Shown one piece after another: positions 1-7,934 of a DNA stretch of 64,000 nt. Source of the DNA: Alkalibacillus haloalkaliphilus. GTDB taxonomy: Bacteria; Bacillota; Bacilli; Bacillales; Alkalibacillaceae. Within the stretch, counting starts at the first letter, position 1, and each line of letters begins with the position of its first letter. The translations under genes were made by a program, and so were the position numbers. The DNA is taken from NCBI RefSeq assembly GCF_007991275.1, contig NZ_BJYA01000019.1, positions 1-64,000 of the forward strand. The letters are read 5' to 3'. The notes beneath the pieces were generated by a model, which was not told the DNA's origin, did not search any database, and saw only the letters and a list, made by a program, of their open reading frames with translations.

Positions 1-23
1 GCCGTTCAAAAAGCGACCCTTTA

Positions 24-52
24 AATATATCAAATATTAAAAGGCAAGTCAA
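24..52 (-). promoter_or_regulatory. rRNA-type promoter P2 (leftward)
   Basis: On the minus strand a perfect TTGACT -35 box (47-52) is followed after exactly 17 bp by TATATT (24-29). It lies 107 bp downstream of a similar promoter. Tandem strong sigma-A promoters at this spacing are typical of Bacillus rRNA operons, and in B. subtilis ygxA is next to rrnD. The rRNA genes themselves would lie beyond the left edge, so that part is inference. Confidence 0.7.
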
Positions 53-130
53 TAACTTTTTGTTTTCATTTGAGAACTTCGTTTCAACTTTCACTTAGTT
101 GTAAGTTCGTCTCTCAATGCGACGTTTATA

Positions 131-160
131 AATATAGCACGATAGCTTTTTAACCGTCAA
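131..160 (-). promoter_or_regulatory. rRNA-type promoter P1 (leftward)
   Basis: Minus-strand TTGACG (155-160) and TATATT (131-136) with an 18-bp spacer. This is the upstream member of the tandem pair and also reads out of the left edge. It sits after the ygxA terminator, in a stretch with no coding potential. Confidence 0.65.
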
Positions 161-215
161 CAACTTTTTAAATAGAAGTTGAATGGCTTTATTTTCCTAT
201 TTAGATTAGAATCCA

Positions 216-253
216 TAAAAAAGAGAAGCCCACTGTTTCAAATGAACTTCTCT
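216..253 (-). terminator. intrinsic terminator of ygxA
   Basis: A 7-bp stem AGAGAAG/CTTCTCT (222-228 with 247-253) is followed on the minus strand by a run of T. It begins just after the ygxA stop codon and separates ygxA from the leftward rRNA-type promoters. Confidence 0.75.
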
Positions 254-261
254 ATGTATAT

Positions 262-1128
262 CTATTTAACTTGGTAACAACGATGATAAACATTCTTCCC
301 TTTTGTTTCGATTAGCTTCGTTTCTACAATATCCCGTTCCACTAAGTACTCCAGTAATATTGATAAGTCTAATGTGTAATGTTTAATCTCCGGGTGCACT
401 TTCAAGTCTCCGAAAGTCCATGGTTCTTCTTGTTGTCTCATTATATCTAATAAGTGAGCAGATCCTTGTTCAGCTCTAGAATGAATCGCAAAATCACTTG
501 CGAGCATCATTAGTTGAATTCGTTTTTCGACTGGTTCTTCACTTTCAATTAATTCATGATATAACTTGTAAACTTCAGGGTCTATACGTTTTACTTGGTG
601 CCATACAATAATTTCTGGGTGGAATCCTTTTTCTAACACAGCTAGTCTCGCTAAGTAATGGAGCGATCGAATCATTAAACTGTTAGCATCTAAGTAATGC
701 TTCGACTCAAATAGCTCTTTGCACTCTCGATAAGATCGAACTAGCTTAGCAAACTCAATAGCTTTCCTTAATTGTCTTGTACTTTCAGGGAAATCTCGTA
801 ATCTTGCTTTTAGTTGAGCTAAATATTCATTTCGGTCAAAGATGATAGTCCCTCGCGTTAACCAATCTACTACTTTCCGATAGCCACTAGTATTGATCCA
901 TTCTTTAAGTAGTTTCTCTGTCACAATATGCATGGCTGCTTTCTTATTATTAAATTCATAATGTTTTACATACCAATCTTCTTCTGATTCATTAACTATA
1001 ACGAGTAATATACAGTCAAATTGATCCGTTACAGATTTATGGCTTTCTACTCTTTCTAACATTAAGATCCCTAGTGTGTTCGAACTGCTCGCTCTCTCTT
1101 GGTATATTGGACGTAACACATCTTCCAT
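262..1128 (-). CDS. ygxA: YgxA-like nucleotidyltransferase-like protein
   Basis: A soluble protein of about 288 residues resembling B. subtilis YgxA, a nucleotidyltransferase-fold-like family of unknown function. No classical GS...DxD catalytic motif is evident to me, so activity is unproven. The start is taken at the second ATG (1128) because AGGAGG lies 8 bases upstream of it, against only 2 bases for the ATG at 1134. It is followed by a strong terminator and then rRNA-type promoters, the same neighbourhood as in B. subtilis (ygzB-ygxA-rrnD). It is monocistronic and divergent from ygzB. Identification rests on sequence resemblance and synteny. Confidence 0.85.
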   Translation of the reverse strand: MEDVLRPIYQERASSSNTLGILMLERVESHKSVTDQFDCILLVIVNESEEDWYVKHYEFNNKKAAMHIVTEKLLKEWINTSGYRKVVDWLTRGTIIFDRNEYLAQLKARLRDFPESTRQLRKAIEFAKLVRSYRECKELFESKHYLDANSLMIRSLHYLARLAVLEKGFHPEIIVWHQVKRIDPEVYKLYHELIESEEPVEKRIQLMMLASDFAIHSRAEQGSAHLLDIMRQQEEPWTFGDLKVHPEIKHYTLDLSILLEYLVERDIVETKLIETKGKNVYHRCYQVK

Positions 1129-1293
1129 CTTCATTTCCTCCTAATTTCGCTCTGAACATACATTTCGACAAATCTTTTGGATTTCCTCTTTCTTCACATA
1201 CATGTCACAAAAAATGTGCTATACTTCTGTTGTCTATAGAGAAAATCAAGGCAATAATATATTTAAGAGTTATATAAGGGAGGTACCCAATTA

Positions 1294-1668
1294 ATGGCCT
1301 TAAAATACAGTAACAAAATTAATAAAATCCGCTCAGTTGCATTAGGCTTAATATTCGCAGGTATGATCATTATGTATATTGGCCTGTTCTTTCGTGAAAC
1401 TGAATGGTTAATGTTAATCTTTATGTTTCTTGGCATTGTTGCAATTGGCTTAAGTACTGTCATTTACTTTTGGATTGGAATGCTCTCAACAAAAGCTGTT
1501 CCTGTTGAATGCCCAGAATGTGGTAAGCAAACAAAAATGCTCGGACGAGTTGATGCATGTATGTTTTGTAAGCAACCGTTAACTCTAGATAGAGATCTAG
1601 AAGGTAAAGAGTTTGATGAAAAATACAACTCTAAAAAGTATACGAATGAAGAACAAAAAGAAAGCTGA
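1294..1668 (+). CDS. ygzB: YgzB family membrane/zinc-ribbon protein
   Basis: A 124-residue protein with two hydrophobic helices (about residues 10-35 and 38-65), then a cytoplasmic tail with two CxxC pairs (CPEC about residue 72, CMFC about 90) that look like a zinc ribbon. The match to B. subtilis YgzB and its place between perR and ygxA make the family assignment secure; the function is unknown. GGGAGG sits 10 bases before the ATG. A TATACT -10-like box lies near 1220. The stop codon falls inside the arm of its own terminator. Confidence 0.88.
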   Translation: MALKYSNKINKIRSVALGLIFAGMIIMYIGLFFRETEWLMLIFMFLGIVAIGLSTVIYFWIGMLSTKAVPVECPECGKQTKMLGRVDACMFCKQPLTLDRDLEGKEFDEKYNSKKYTNEEQKES

Positions 1669-1694
1669 CTTTCGTAGTCTAGCTTTCTTTTTTT
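1656..1694 (+). terminator. terminator of ygzB
   Basis: Stem of AAGAAAGCT-GACT with AGTC-T-AGCTTTCTT (1658-1670 with 1676-1689), five-base loop, then seven T. It overlaps the ygzB stop codon. Confidence 0.85.
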
Positions 1695-1720
1695 GTTAAT
1701 TTAATTATTATAATATGTCA

Positions 1721-1749
1721 TAAAAAGGAGCTGACCTAAATGATCAGCT
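1721..1749 (-). terminator. terminator of perR
   Basis: GAGCTGA (1728-1734) pairs with TCAGCTC (1743-1749). On the minus strand the stem is followed by CTTTTTA. It lies directly downstream of perR and faces the ygzB terminator. Confidence 0.8.
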
Positions 1750-1756
1750 CTAATTG

Positions 1757-2194
1757 TTAGTGGCTTTTATTTTCTTGACAGTCTGTACACGTTCCGTATA
1801 CTTCCATGCGGTGATGGCTCACATTAAAGCCAGTAACTTGCTCAGCTAATTGTTCAACTTCATCCAATGCTGGATAATGAAAGTCTACAATTTTCCCACA
1901 TGAGTTACATATAACATGGTAGTGTTCAGTCGTATTACAGTCAAAGCGACTTGATGAATCACCATAAGTTAATTCTCTAACTAATCCAATATCTAAAAAG
2001 ACACGTAAGTTGTTATATACTGTTGCGACACTCATGTTTGGGAATTTACCTTCAAGTGCTTTATAAATCTCATCCGCAGTTGGATGGTTCATCGAATGCA
2101 TGAGATATTCAAGCACTGCATGACGTTGCGGTGTAATTCGAACACCTGACGACTTCAAAGTTGCTAACGCTTTTTGCATTCTTTCTTCAGACAC
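1757..2194 (-). CDS. perR: peroxide-sensing Fur-family repressor PerR
   Basis: Metal-dependent repressor of peroxide-stress genes. The protein aligns along its length with B. subtilis PerR: winged helix with the [14 protein letters not shown] start and the [12 protein letters not shown] recognition helix, the [15 protein letters not shown] metal-binding segment, and zinc-site pairs CNSCG and CTDC near the C-terminus. The start is placed at GTG 2194, where GTGAGGTG is 7 bases upstream and the N-terminus has the same length as the B. subtilis protein; ATG 2200 is possible but only 3 bases from that ribosome site. A Per-box-like palindrome lies upstream, suggesting autoregulation. Confidence 0.92.
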   Translation of the reverse strand: MSEERMQKALATLKSSGVRITPQRHAVLEYLMHSMNHPTADEIYKALEGKFPNMSVATVYNNLRVFLDIGLVRELTYGDSSSRFDCNTTEHYHVICNSCGKIVDFHYPALDEVEQLAEQVTGFNVSHHRMEVYGTCTDCQENKSH

Positions 2195-2234
2195 CGTCAT
2201 GCACCTCACTTTCCAACTCAATAATATTATTACT

Positions 2235-2249
2235 TAATAATCTTTATAA
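2235..2249 (-). promoter_or_regulatory. candidate Per-box upstream of perR
   Basis: Read on the minus strand this is TTATAAAGATTATTA, 12 of 14 defined positions of the known PerR operator TTATAATnATTATAA. It lies about 40 bp before the perR start, the expected position for autoregulation. Confidence 0.6.
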
Positions 2250-2304
2250 ATAGTGTAAATGTTCTCAAGATGATTTGTCAATTTATATGTGATTGGTAAC
2301 CTTT

Positions 2305-2862
2305 TTATACATCTGTGTTTAACGGCAGTTCTTCACCGCCTACAGATTGATTTACATAGCGAGCTGCAACAAATAAGAAGTCTGATAAACGGTTTAAATA
2401 AGAAACAACTAAATCATTTTCAACTTCATCTTCTAATGCTACCGCAACTCTTTCAGCTCTTCTAACGATTGTTCTAGCTGAATGAAGTGCAGCTGCGCTA
2501 GGATGCCCTGAAGGTAAAATGAAATTATTGAGAGGCTGCAATGATTGATCCCACTTGTCAATTTGTTGTTCCAACGCTTCTATATGTTCTTTTTTCAATT
2601 TCCACGCTACTTCCTTATCTTGAGGCGTTGCTAATTCAGCTCCGACATGGAATAAGATTGTCTGCACTTGATGCAAAGCTTCAACCACTTGTTGTTTCCC
2701 TTCAAATTCTTCATTTGTTAAATGACTTCTTCCTAATCCGATCATAGAATTTGCTTCATCACAAGTTCCGTAAGCTTCTACTCTAAGGTCGCTCTTTTTA
2801 ACTCTCTTACCAAATATTAATGATGTTTCCCCTTTATCGCCTGAGCGTGTGTAAATACGCAA
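2305..2862 (-). CDS. ATP:cob(I)alamin adenosyltransferase, PduO type
   Basis: Transfers the adenosyl group of ATP to cob(I)alamin to make coenzyme B12. At 185 residues it has the family length. The N-terminal YTRSGDKGETSL ATP-binding motif, the VEAYGTCDEANS segment, FILPSG and RRAERVA are all present. The start is TTG, supported by AAAGAGGGGG 8 bases upstream. It begins 2 bases after the stop of the dehydrogenase gene, so the two are probably cotranscribed. No B12-dependent enzyme is visible in the window, so the consumer of the cofactor is elsewhere. Confidence 0.9.
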   Translation of the reverse strand: MRIYTRSGDKGETSLIFGKRVKKSDLRVEAYGTCDEANSMIGLGRSHLTNEEFEGKQQVVEALHQVQTILFHVGAELATPQDKEVAWKLKKEHIEALEQQIDKWDQSLQPLNNFILPSGHPSAAALHSARTIVRRAERVAVALEDEVENDLVVSYLNRLSDFLFVAARYVNQSVGGEELPLNTDV

Positions 2863-2864
2863 CT

Positions 2865-3815
2865 TTAATACCCCCTCTTTGGGTCAATTATATTTTTAAC
2901 TAACTTTCCTTCTTTTATATACACTTCTAGATTTTCTTCAAAAATTTCAAAAGCTCTCGGCTGGTAATGTCTAGATATACCAGATAAGTGTGGTGTAATA
3001 GTACAGTTATTTAAATCCCATAACGGACTTTCTTCATCTAATGGTTCTTCTTCAAACACATCCAATACGGCATGTTGAAATTGTTTTTCTTTTAAAGCTT
3101 CAATGATTGCCACTTCATCAACTGTTTTACCACGCCCCATATTTAAAAATATGGCACTTTCTTTCATTTGATGAAATTGTTCTTTTGAGAAGAAATGTTC
3201 AGTTTCATCAGTTGCAGGTAACACACCAATTACAAAATCCGCTTCACCTAGTAACGAATTTAACTCTTCATTTTTATAACAACGATCAAAGTGTTCTTTC
3301 AGTTTTCCGCTTTGAGATACACCAATTGTCTCTATGCGGAACGCCTTAGCTAAGCGAGCGACTTCCTGACCAATTGCACCAGTACCCGCAACTAGCATCG
3401 TCTTTCCTGTTATTTCTTCCATCTTCACTTTACGGTCCCACTTGTGCTGACTTTCATTCTCAATTAATGTCTTCGTCTGTCTACTTACTTGTAAGATCAT
3501 TGCAATAACATATTCAGCCATTGGAATTGCATGAATGCCTCTAACATTAGTAACGAGAATACCTTTTTCTTCAATTTTACTAAACGGCATCTCATCTAAT
3601 CCCGCTGAAATAACCATAATCCACTTTAAATGATGAGCTGCTTCAATATGATGGTCTTCTAAATCTTCACCGTAAGTAATTAAAACTTCAGCTTGGTTTA
3701 AATCTTTTTCTGCTTCATTAATCGATTCGTGCCACACAAAGCTTACATCTTTAAAACGTTTTACAAGTTGATCTTTAATAGAATCTTTTACGCGGCAAGT
3801 TGTTATGATTTTCAC
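2865..3815 (-). CDS. D-2-hydroxyacid dehydrogenase family protein
   Basis: NAD(P)-dependent oxidoreductase of the D-isomer 2-hydroxyacid dehydrogenase family, 316 residues. The Rossmann fingerprint GTGAIG lies about residues 144-149. The arginine region (NMGRGKTVDE), the acid (DVFEEEPL) and the catalytic histidine (TPHLSG) are in the normal order. The substrate cannot be told; proteins of this subgroup are often annotated as phosphoglycerate- or glyoxylate-reductase-like. It is first in a two-gene unit with the cobalamin adenosyltransferase, an unexpected pairing with no obvious pathway link. Confidence 0.85.
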   Translation of the reverse strand: MKIITTCRVKDSIKDQLVKRFKDVSFVWHESINEAEKDLNQAEVLITYGEDLEDHHIEAAHHLKWIMVISAGLDEMPFSKIEEKGILVTNVRGIHAIPMAEYVIAMILQVSRQTKTLIENESQHKWDRKVKMEEITGKTMLVAGTGAIGQEVARLAKAFRIETIGVSQSGKLKEHFDRCYKNEELNSLLGEADFVIGVLPATDETEHFFSKEQFHQMKESAIFLNMGRGKTVDEVAIIEALKEKQFQHAVLDVFEEEPLDEESPLWDLNNCTITPHLSGISRHYQPRAFEIFEENLEVYIKEGKLVKNIIDPKRGY

Positions 3816-3878
3816 TTTATCTCTCCTTATGTATAGAAGGAACAGCTTATTAAAAGCCGTTCCTTAATCTTTCGTTGC

Positions 3879-4346
3879 TTATAAACTTTCCTTAATATAA
3901 TTTAGCGCTTCTTCTACGTGGTCTTTAACCTTGACTTTGCGCCACTCTTTCACTAAGTTTCCATCTGGGTCAATAATAAATGTTGAGCGCTCAATTCCAT
4001 AATACTCTTTACCAAAGTTTTTCTTAAATTTCCATACATCATAATCTTCAGCGACTTTATGATCCTCATCTGCTAAAAGTAAGAATGGAAGGTCATGTTT
4101 TTCAATAAACTTCTCATGACGCTTAACTGGATCTGGACTAACACCTAAAATAACGGCATCTAAATCTTTAAAACTTTCGTGATTGTCTCTAAAATCACAT
4201 GCCTGTGTAGTACAACCAGGTGTCATATCTTTCGGATAGAAATATAAAACGACGTACTTCCCTTTATAATCTGATAAAGATACATCTTCTCCGTTACTTG
4301 CTGGTAATGTAAAATCAGGTGCTTGTTTTCCTACTTCTACTGTCAT
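3879..4346 (-). CDS. bcp: thioredoxin-dependent thiol peroxidase (Bcp/PrxQ)
   Basis: A 155-residue peroxiredoxin reducing organic and hydrogen peroxides with thioredoxin as electron donor. The active-site stretch DMTPGCTTQACDFRD contains the peroxidatic cysteine and, five residues later, the resolving cysteine typical of the PrxQ subgroup. AGGAGG lies before the ATG. It corresponds to YgaF, next to gsaB in B. subtilis. A weak inverted repeat (3839-3864) follows the gene. Confidence 0.93.
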   Translation of the reverse strand: MTVEVGKQAPDFTLPASNGEDVSLSDYKGKYVVLYFYPKDMTPGCTTQACDFRDNHESFKDLDAVILGVSPDPVKRHEKFIEKHDLPFLLLADEDHKVAEDYDVWKFKKNFGKEYYGIERSTFIIDPDGNLVKEWRKVKVKDHVEEALNYIKESL

Positions 4347-4414
4347 TTTTAATTCCTCCTATATACTACTTTTATAATAAGATTACCGAACATTCTTGCA
4401 TCTGACAAATCTTA

Positions 4415-4807
4415 TTATTTAAATAGCTTATAGAAAAAAGCTGCAGGTAATAAAAATCCAATGAATGCTTCAATTAACGCAACTGCTCGTCCGATCCCAA
4501 CAGGCGTAATATCACCGTAACCAATCGTCATTAACGTCACACCACTAAAATATATAGCATGCAAAAACCGTTCGACTGATGTACCGGTTTGAAGTAATTC
4601 CCCTTGAAGCAAAACATATCCCATCTCAGCTAATATAAAGTAAATTAATGCAAAGCCTAACATTAGTATAAAATAAATTGCTATAAACGCACTGAACAAT
4701 TCTTTCGAAAAAGAGCCCCTTACTTCACTATAATTACGGGAAAAAATATATAAACTTCCAGAAAGCACGACCATAACAAAAAATAACGATAGAAAGTGGA
4801 CTTCCAT
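4415..4807 (-). CDS. small two-pore-helix type potassium channel
   Basis: A 130-residue membrane protein with three hydrophobic helices (about residues 5-25, 38-65 and 105-128) and a pore loop carrying the K+ selectivity filter in TLMTIGYGDITPVG. This is the ion_trans_2 (KcsA-like) pore family. No cytoplasmic RCK/TrkA-N regulatory domain is attached, so gating must come from elsewhere or the channel is a simple leak pathway. It is divergent from hemL. The tetrameric channel role is inferred from the filter. Confidence 0.85.
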   Translation of the reverse strand: MEVHFLSLFFVMVVLSGSLYIFSRNYSEVRGSFSKELFSAFIAIYFILMLGFALIYFILAEMGYVLLQGELLQTGTSVERFLHAIYFSGVTLMTIGYGDITPVGIGRAVALIEAFIGFLLPAAFFYKLFK

Positions 4808-4923
4808 TTAGCATCCCTACTTTACATTAATTCATTACTATAACCTATGACGACAAAGACTGAAGCATGAAAGCCTTCTATGATAGAATATAAAAATAGA
4901 ATGCATACATATGGAGGAATGAA

Positions 4924-6213
4924 ATGATGAATAGACAAACATCTGAAATCTTATATAAAGAAGCTGAAGACTTAATCGTAGGTGGCGTGAATTCACCATC
5001 AAGAGCTTTTAAAGGTGTCGGCGGAGGTACTCCTGTCTTTATGGAAAAAGGAGAAGGCGCTCACTTTTACGATGTTGATGGTAATCAATACATTGACTAC
5101 CTAGGGGCTTATGGACCGATCATTACAGGTCATGCTCACCCACACATTACTGAAGCGATCAAAAGCGCAGCAGAAAATGGTGTTCTTTACGGTACACCAA
5201 CTAAACTAGAAAATCAGTTTGCTAAAATGCTAACGGATGCAATACCTTCACTTGAGAAAGTTCGCTTCGTTAACTCTGGTACAGAAGCTGTAATGACAAC
5301 AATACGTGTGGCTAGAGCTTATACGAACCGAACGAAAGTTATTAAATTCGCTGGATGTTATCATGGTCACTCCGATTTAGTTTTAGTAGCAGCAGGATCA
5401 GGCCCATCAACTTTAGGCAGCCCAGATTCAGCAGGTGTCCCAACTAGTATTGCACAAGAAGTTATAACAGTTCCTTTTAACGACATTGAACCACTTAAAG
5501 AAGCGTTAAGTAAGTTCGGGGATGATATTGCAGCTGTTCTAGTTGAACCAATCGTAGGTAATTTCGGTCTAGTTGAACCTAAACCAGGCTTTTTAGAAGA
5601 AGTAAAACAGCTAACACATGAAAATAACAGTCTTTTAATTTTTGATGAGGTGATTTCGGCATTCCGCTTCCATTATGGTAGCGCACAAGAGATTACAAAT
5701 GTTCAAGCCGATATGACGGCAATGGGTAAAATTATCGGTGGTGGATTACCAATTGGAGCATATGGAGGTCGCGTTGACATTATGGAACAAGTTGCCCCAC
5801 TTGGACCAGCTTATCAAGCCGGAACGATGTCAGGTAACCCTGCATCAATGGCAGCAGGGATCGCATGTTTAGAAGTGTTACAACAAGAAGGCATTTATGA
5901 TGAAATGGACCAACTAGGTGAAAAACTTGAACAAGGAATTTTACAACATGCTCACAAATATAATTTACCGGTAAAAATTAATCGTTTAAAAGGGATGCTT
6001 ACCGTTTTCTTCACTGATGAAGAGATCACAAACTATGAACAAGCTGAAAATACAGATGGTGAAATGTTTGGTCGCTTCTTCAAACTCATGTTAGATCAAG
6101 GGATCAACTTAGCACCTTCAAAATACGAAGCATGGTTTTTAACGACTGCACACACTGAAGAGGATATCGATCAGACATTAAAGGCTGTTGAAGCAGCATT
6201 CAGCCAACTATAA
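4924..6213 (+). CDS. hemL: glutamate-1-semialdehyde 2,1-aminomutase
   Basis: PLP enzyme converting glutamate-1-semialdehyde to 5-aminolevulinate for haem and cobalamin precursors. The 429-residue length, the N-terminal [15 protein letters not shown], the [20 protein letters not shown] phosphate-binding region, DEVISAFR and the PLP lysine in [16 protein letters not shown] are diagnostic. Its place beside bcp and ygaE points to the GsaB paralogue of B. subtilis, so a second hemL in a hem cluster elsewhere is likely. GGAGG lies upstream of the first of two consecutive ATG codons. Confidence 0.93.
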   Translation: MMNRQTSEILYKEAEDLIVGGVNSPSRAFKGVGGGTPVFMEKGEGAHFYDVDGNQYIDYLGAYGPIITGHAHPHITEAIKSAAENGVLYGTPTKLENQFAKMLTDAIPSLEKVRFVNSGTEAVMTTIRVARAYTNRTKVIKFAGCYHGHSDLVLVAAGSGPSTLGSPDSAGVPTSIAQEVITVPFNDIEPLKEALSKFGDDIAAVLVEPIVGNFGLVEPKPGFLEEVKQLTHENNSLLIFDEVISAFRFHYGSAQEITNVQADMTAMGKIIGGGLPIGAYGGRVDIMEQVAPLGPAYQAGTMSGNPASMAAGIACLEVLQQEGIYDEMDQLGEKLEQGILQHAHKYNLPVKINRLKGMLTVFFTDEEITNYEQAENTDGEMFGRFFKLMLDQGINLAPSKYEAWFLTTAHTEEDIDQTLKAVEAAFSQL

Positions 6214-6239
6214 AATTATAAAAAAACTATTAAAAAAGG

Positions 6240-6390
6240 TTGAATTTTCAAAATACTGTGCTAAAATATAGATAATTCAGAATTTTTGGATTACCCCTTA
6301 TCGAAGGAACATGATGTTATGAAACTCCCTTCCTTTCTGGTTTTACCAGAACTAAGGCTTTCGCTATTATGCGAAAGTCTCTTTTTTTGG
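6240..6390 (+). promoter_or_regulatory. promoter plus structured leader ending in an intrinsic terminator
   Basis: This fills most of the 318-base gap before the ArAE exporter. TTGAAT (6240-6245) and TAAAAT (6262-6267), 16 bp apart, would start an RNA near 6275. The RNA holds a GAAGG/CCTTC pairing (6303-6307 with 6328-6332), a TCTGG-tttta-CCAGA hairpin (6336-6350) and a 10-bp stem (6355-6364 with 6371-6380) followed by seven T. That is the layout of a transcription attenuator or riboswitch, but I recognise no known class. A free-standing small RNA is the alternative. Confidence 0.45.
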
Positions 6391-6530
6391 TCATTTTTAG
6401 GTTATAATGATGCGTTTAGTGGAACTGAATACATAAACAGTTCATACAATTACAGTTATAATATTTCTGATATAGTGTATATATGAATATAATGGTAAGA
6501 AATGATTGATCGTGAGAGGAAGGTATTTTA

Positions 6531-7574
6531 ATGAAAGTCGGTGCACGCGCATTTAAGACAGGCCTTGCTACTGTCGTGGCCTTATACGTGGCAAGTGGAT
6601 TCGGTTTTGAAGCTGGGGTATTTGCTGCCGCTATTGCAGCAGTATCTTCTATACAACCATCAATTTATCGGTCTGTTCAAACAATTGTAGAGCAAGTGCA
6701 AGCTAATATAATCGGAGCTATTTTAGCCATAGTCTTAGTATTATCTGTCGGTAATGAACCGTTCATCATCGGGTTTGGCATTGTTACGGTTATAGCTATT
6801 TGTATGATTTTAAAAATGAAAGAGGATACGACTTTCATCGCAATTATTGCAGTCATTGCGATCATGGATACAACTGAAATGCCCTTTTTAGAATTTGCCG
6901 GCATCCGCTTCAGTTCGATCTTTATCGGCATTGTTTCAGCTTTTGTCGTTAACTTAGCCTTTTTACCACCGAAATACGAAACGAAATTGTTTGAAGATAT
7001 TAACCGTACGACATCAGATATTTTACAATGGATTCGTGTTACAACGAGACACTTATCAGACCAGCCAGCATTGAAAAAGGAGATCGACCGACTTAGCGCT
7101 GACTTATCTAAAGTTGACCAAACGTATCACTTGTTTTCAGAAGAACGTACTTATTCGCGTAAGAAGGGTTATGAACGAGCTAGGAAGCTTGTATTGTTCC
7201 GTCAACTTATTCATACATCAAATAAATCATTCCTCGTATTAAATACGTTGCACCGAATGGATGATGATATTGAAAACATACCACGAGACATTAATAAGCA
7301 AATTATTGAAGAAGTCGATAAGACGTTACACACACACGAGAAGTTAATTTTAATGTATTTAGGGCGTATTCGTAAAAAAGAAGTTGATCCACTAGAGAAG
7401 ATCCACGAACCTGACATTCCTAAACTAGTTGATCAATTATTAAAAGTTTATGAAGAGGACGACCAAGATCGACTCAAATTATTACCGTTAGCATCAACAC
7501 TAATGGATTACCATAACGAATTAGTTCATTTAAAGAAATTACTAAGAAGCTATCAAAATAGTTCTCATAATTAA
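6531..7574 (+). CDS. ygaE: aromatic acid exporter family protein (YgaE-like)
   Basis: Membrane protein of 347 residues: about six hydrophobic segments in the first 150 residues, including AGVFAAAIAAVSSIQPSIYR, then a charged helical cytoplasmic domain. This is the layout of the ArAE_1/DUF939 group related to FUSC efflux proteins, and corresponds to B. subtilis YgaE next to gsaB. Known relatives are proposed exporters of aromatic acids; the substrate here is not shown. A GAGAGGAAGG ribosome site precedes the ATG, and a terminator-containing leader lies upstream. Confidence 0.8.
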   Translation: MKVGARAFKTGLATVVALYVASGFGFEAGVFAAAIAAVSSIQPSIYRSVQTIVEQVQANIIGAILAIVLVLSVGNEPFIIGFGIVTVIAICMILKMKEDTTFIAIIAVIAIMDTTEMPFLEFAGIRFSSIFIGIVSAFVVNLAFLPPKYETKLFEDINRTTSDILQWIRVTTRHLSDQPALKKEIDRLSADLSKVDQTYHLFSEERTYSRKKGYERARKLVLFRQLIHTSNKSFLVLNTLHRMDDDIENIPRDINKQIIEEVDKTLHTHEKLILMYLGRIRKKEVDPLEKIHEPDIPKLVDQLLKVYEEDDQDRLKLLPLASTLMDYHNELVHLKKLLRSYQNSSHN

Positions 7575-7586
7575 TGAAAAAAAGAA

Positions 7587-7922
7587 TGGGACAAAAGGTT
7601 TATAGTGTAATGAAAGCACGAACAATTGCCAATCAGCTTAGTTTAGCAGTCACTCAGCGGAATCAAAATGCGTAGACTCCTGCGGGAACAGCACGAGTCT
7701 CGAGACCCCACAGGCCCCGTTCTTTGGGCCGAGGAGGCTCGAGCCGTGCCCCGGCAAAGAAAACACTGCGACAAGCGACCGTAGGGAGCATGAGCAGATG
7801 TTGCACTTGTGCCCTGTGGGTAAAAGCGAAGCATTTTGATGGAGCGATAATCAGAAAAACCCGAACGAATTCACAGTCTGATTTCGTTCGGGTTTTGTCT
7901 ATTAAGAATTAGTTCTGTCCCA
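7587..7922 (+). repeat. dispersed intergenic repeat, long copy (336 bp)
   Basis: Bounded by short terminal inverted repeats TGGGACA (7587-7593) and TGTCCCA (7916-7922). It contains two perfect 10-bp palindromes, GTCTCGAGAC (7697-7706) and GGCTCGAGCC (7736-7745), in a GC-rich core unlike its AT-rich surroundings. It ends in a hairpin built from ACCCGAACGAA and TTCGTTCGGGT with a T run. A shorter inverted copy lies at 39441-39722. It fills the gap between convergent genes. Apparent reading frames inside it are not credible genes. Confidence 0.85.
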
Positions 7923-7934
7923 GCCTCTTTAAAT

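Noticed and set aside
2541-2747. A 68-codon frame on the plus strand within the cobalamin adenosyltransferase gene.
   Set aside because: It is a shadow frame with no ribosome site; the minus-strand gene has full family motifs.
4365-4385. A Per-box-like sequence in front of bcp (TTATAATAAGATTA).
   Set aside because: Only about 10 of 14 positions match, one half-site is poor, and AT-rich DNA gives such matches often.
6286-6486. A 66-codon frame over the leader of the ArAE exporter gene.
   Set aside because: It crosses a strong intrinsic terminator and has no ribosome site or recognisable protein features.
7643-7912. Two open frames inside the long dispersed repeat (one on each strand, about 62-63 codons).
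   Set aside because: They lie in the GC-rich repeat core, lack ribosome sites, and are broken in the second copy.
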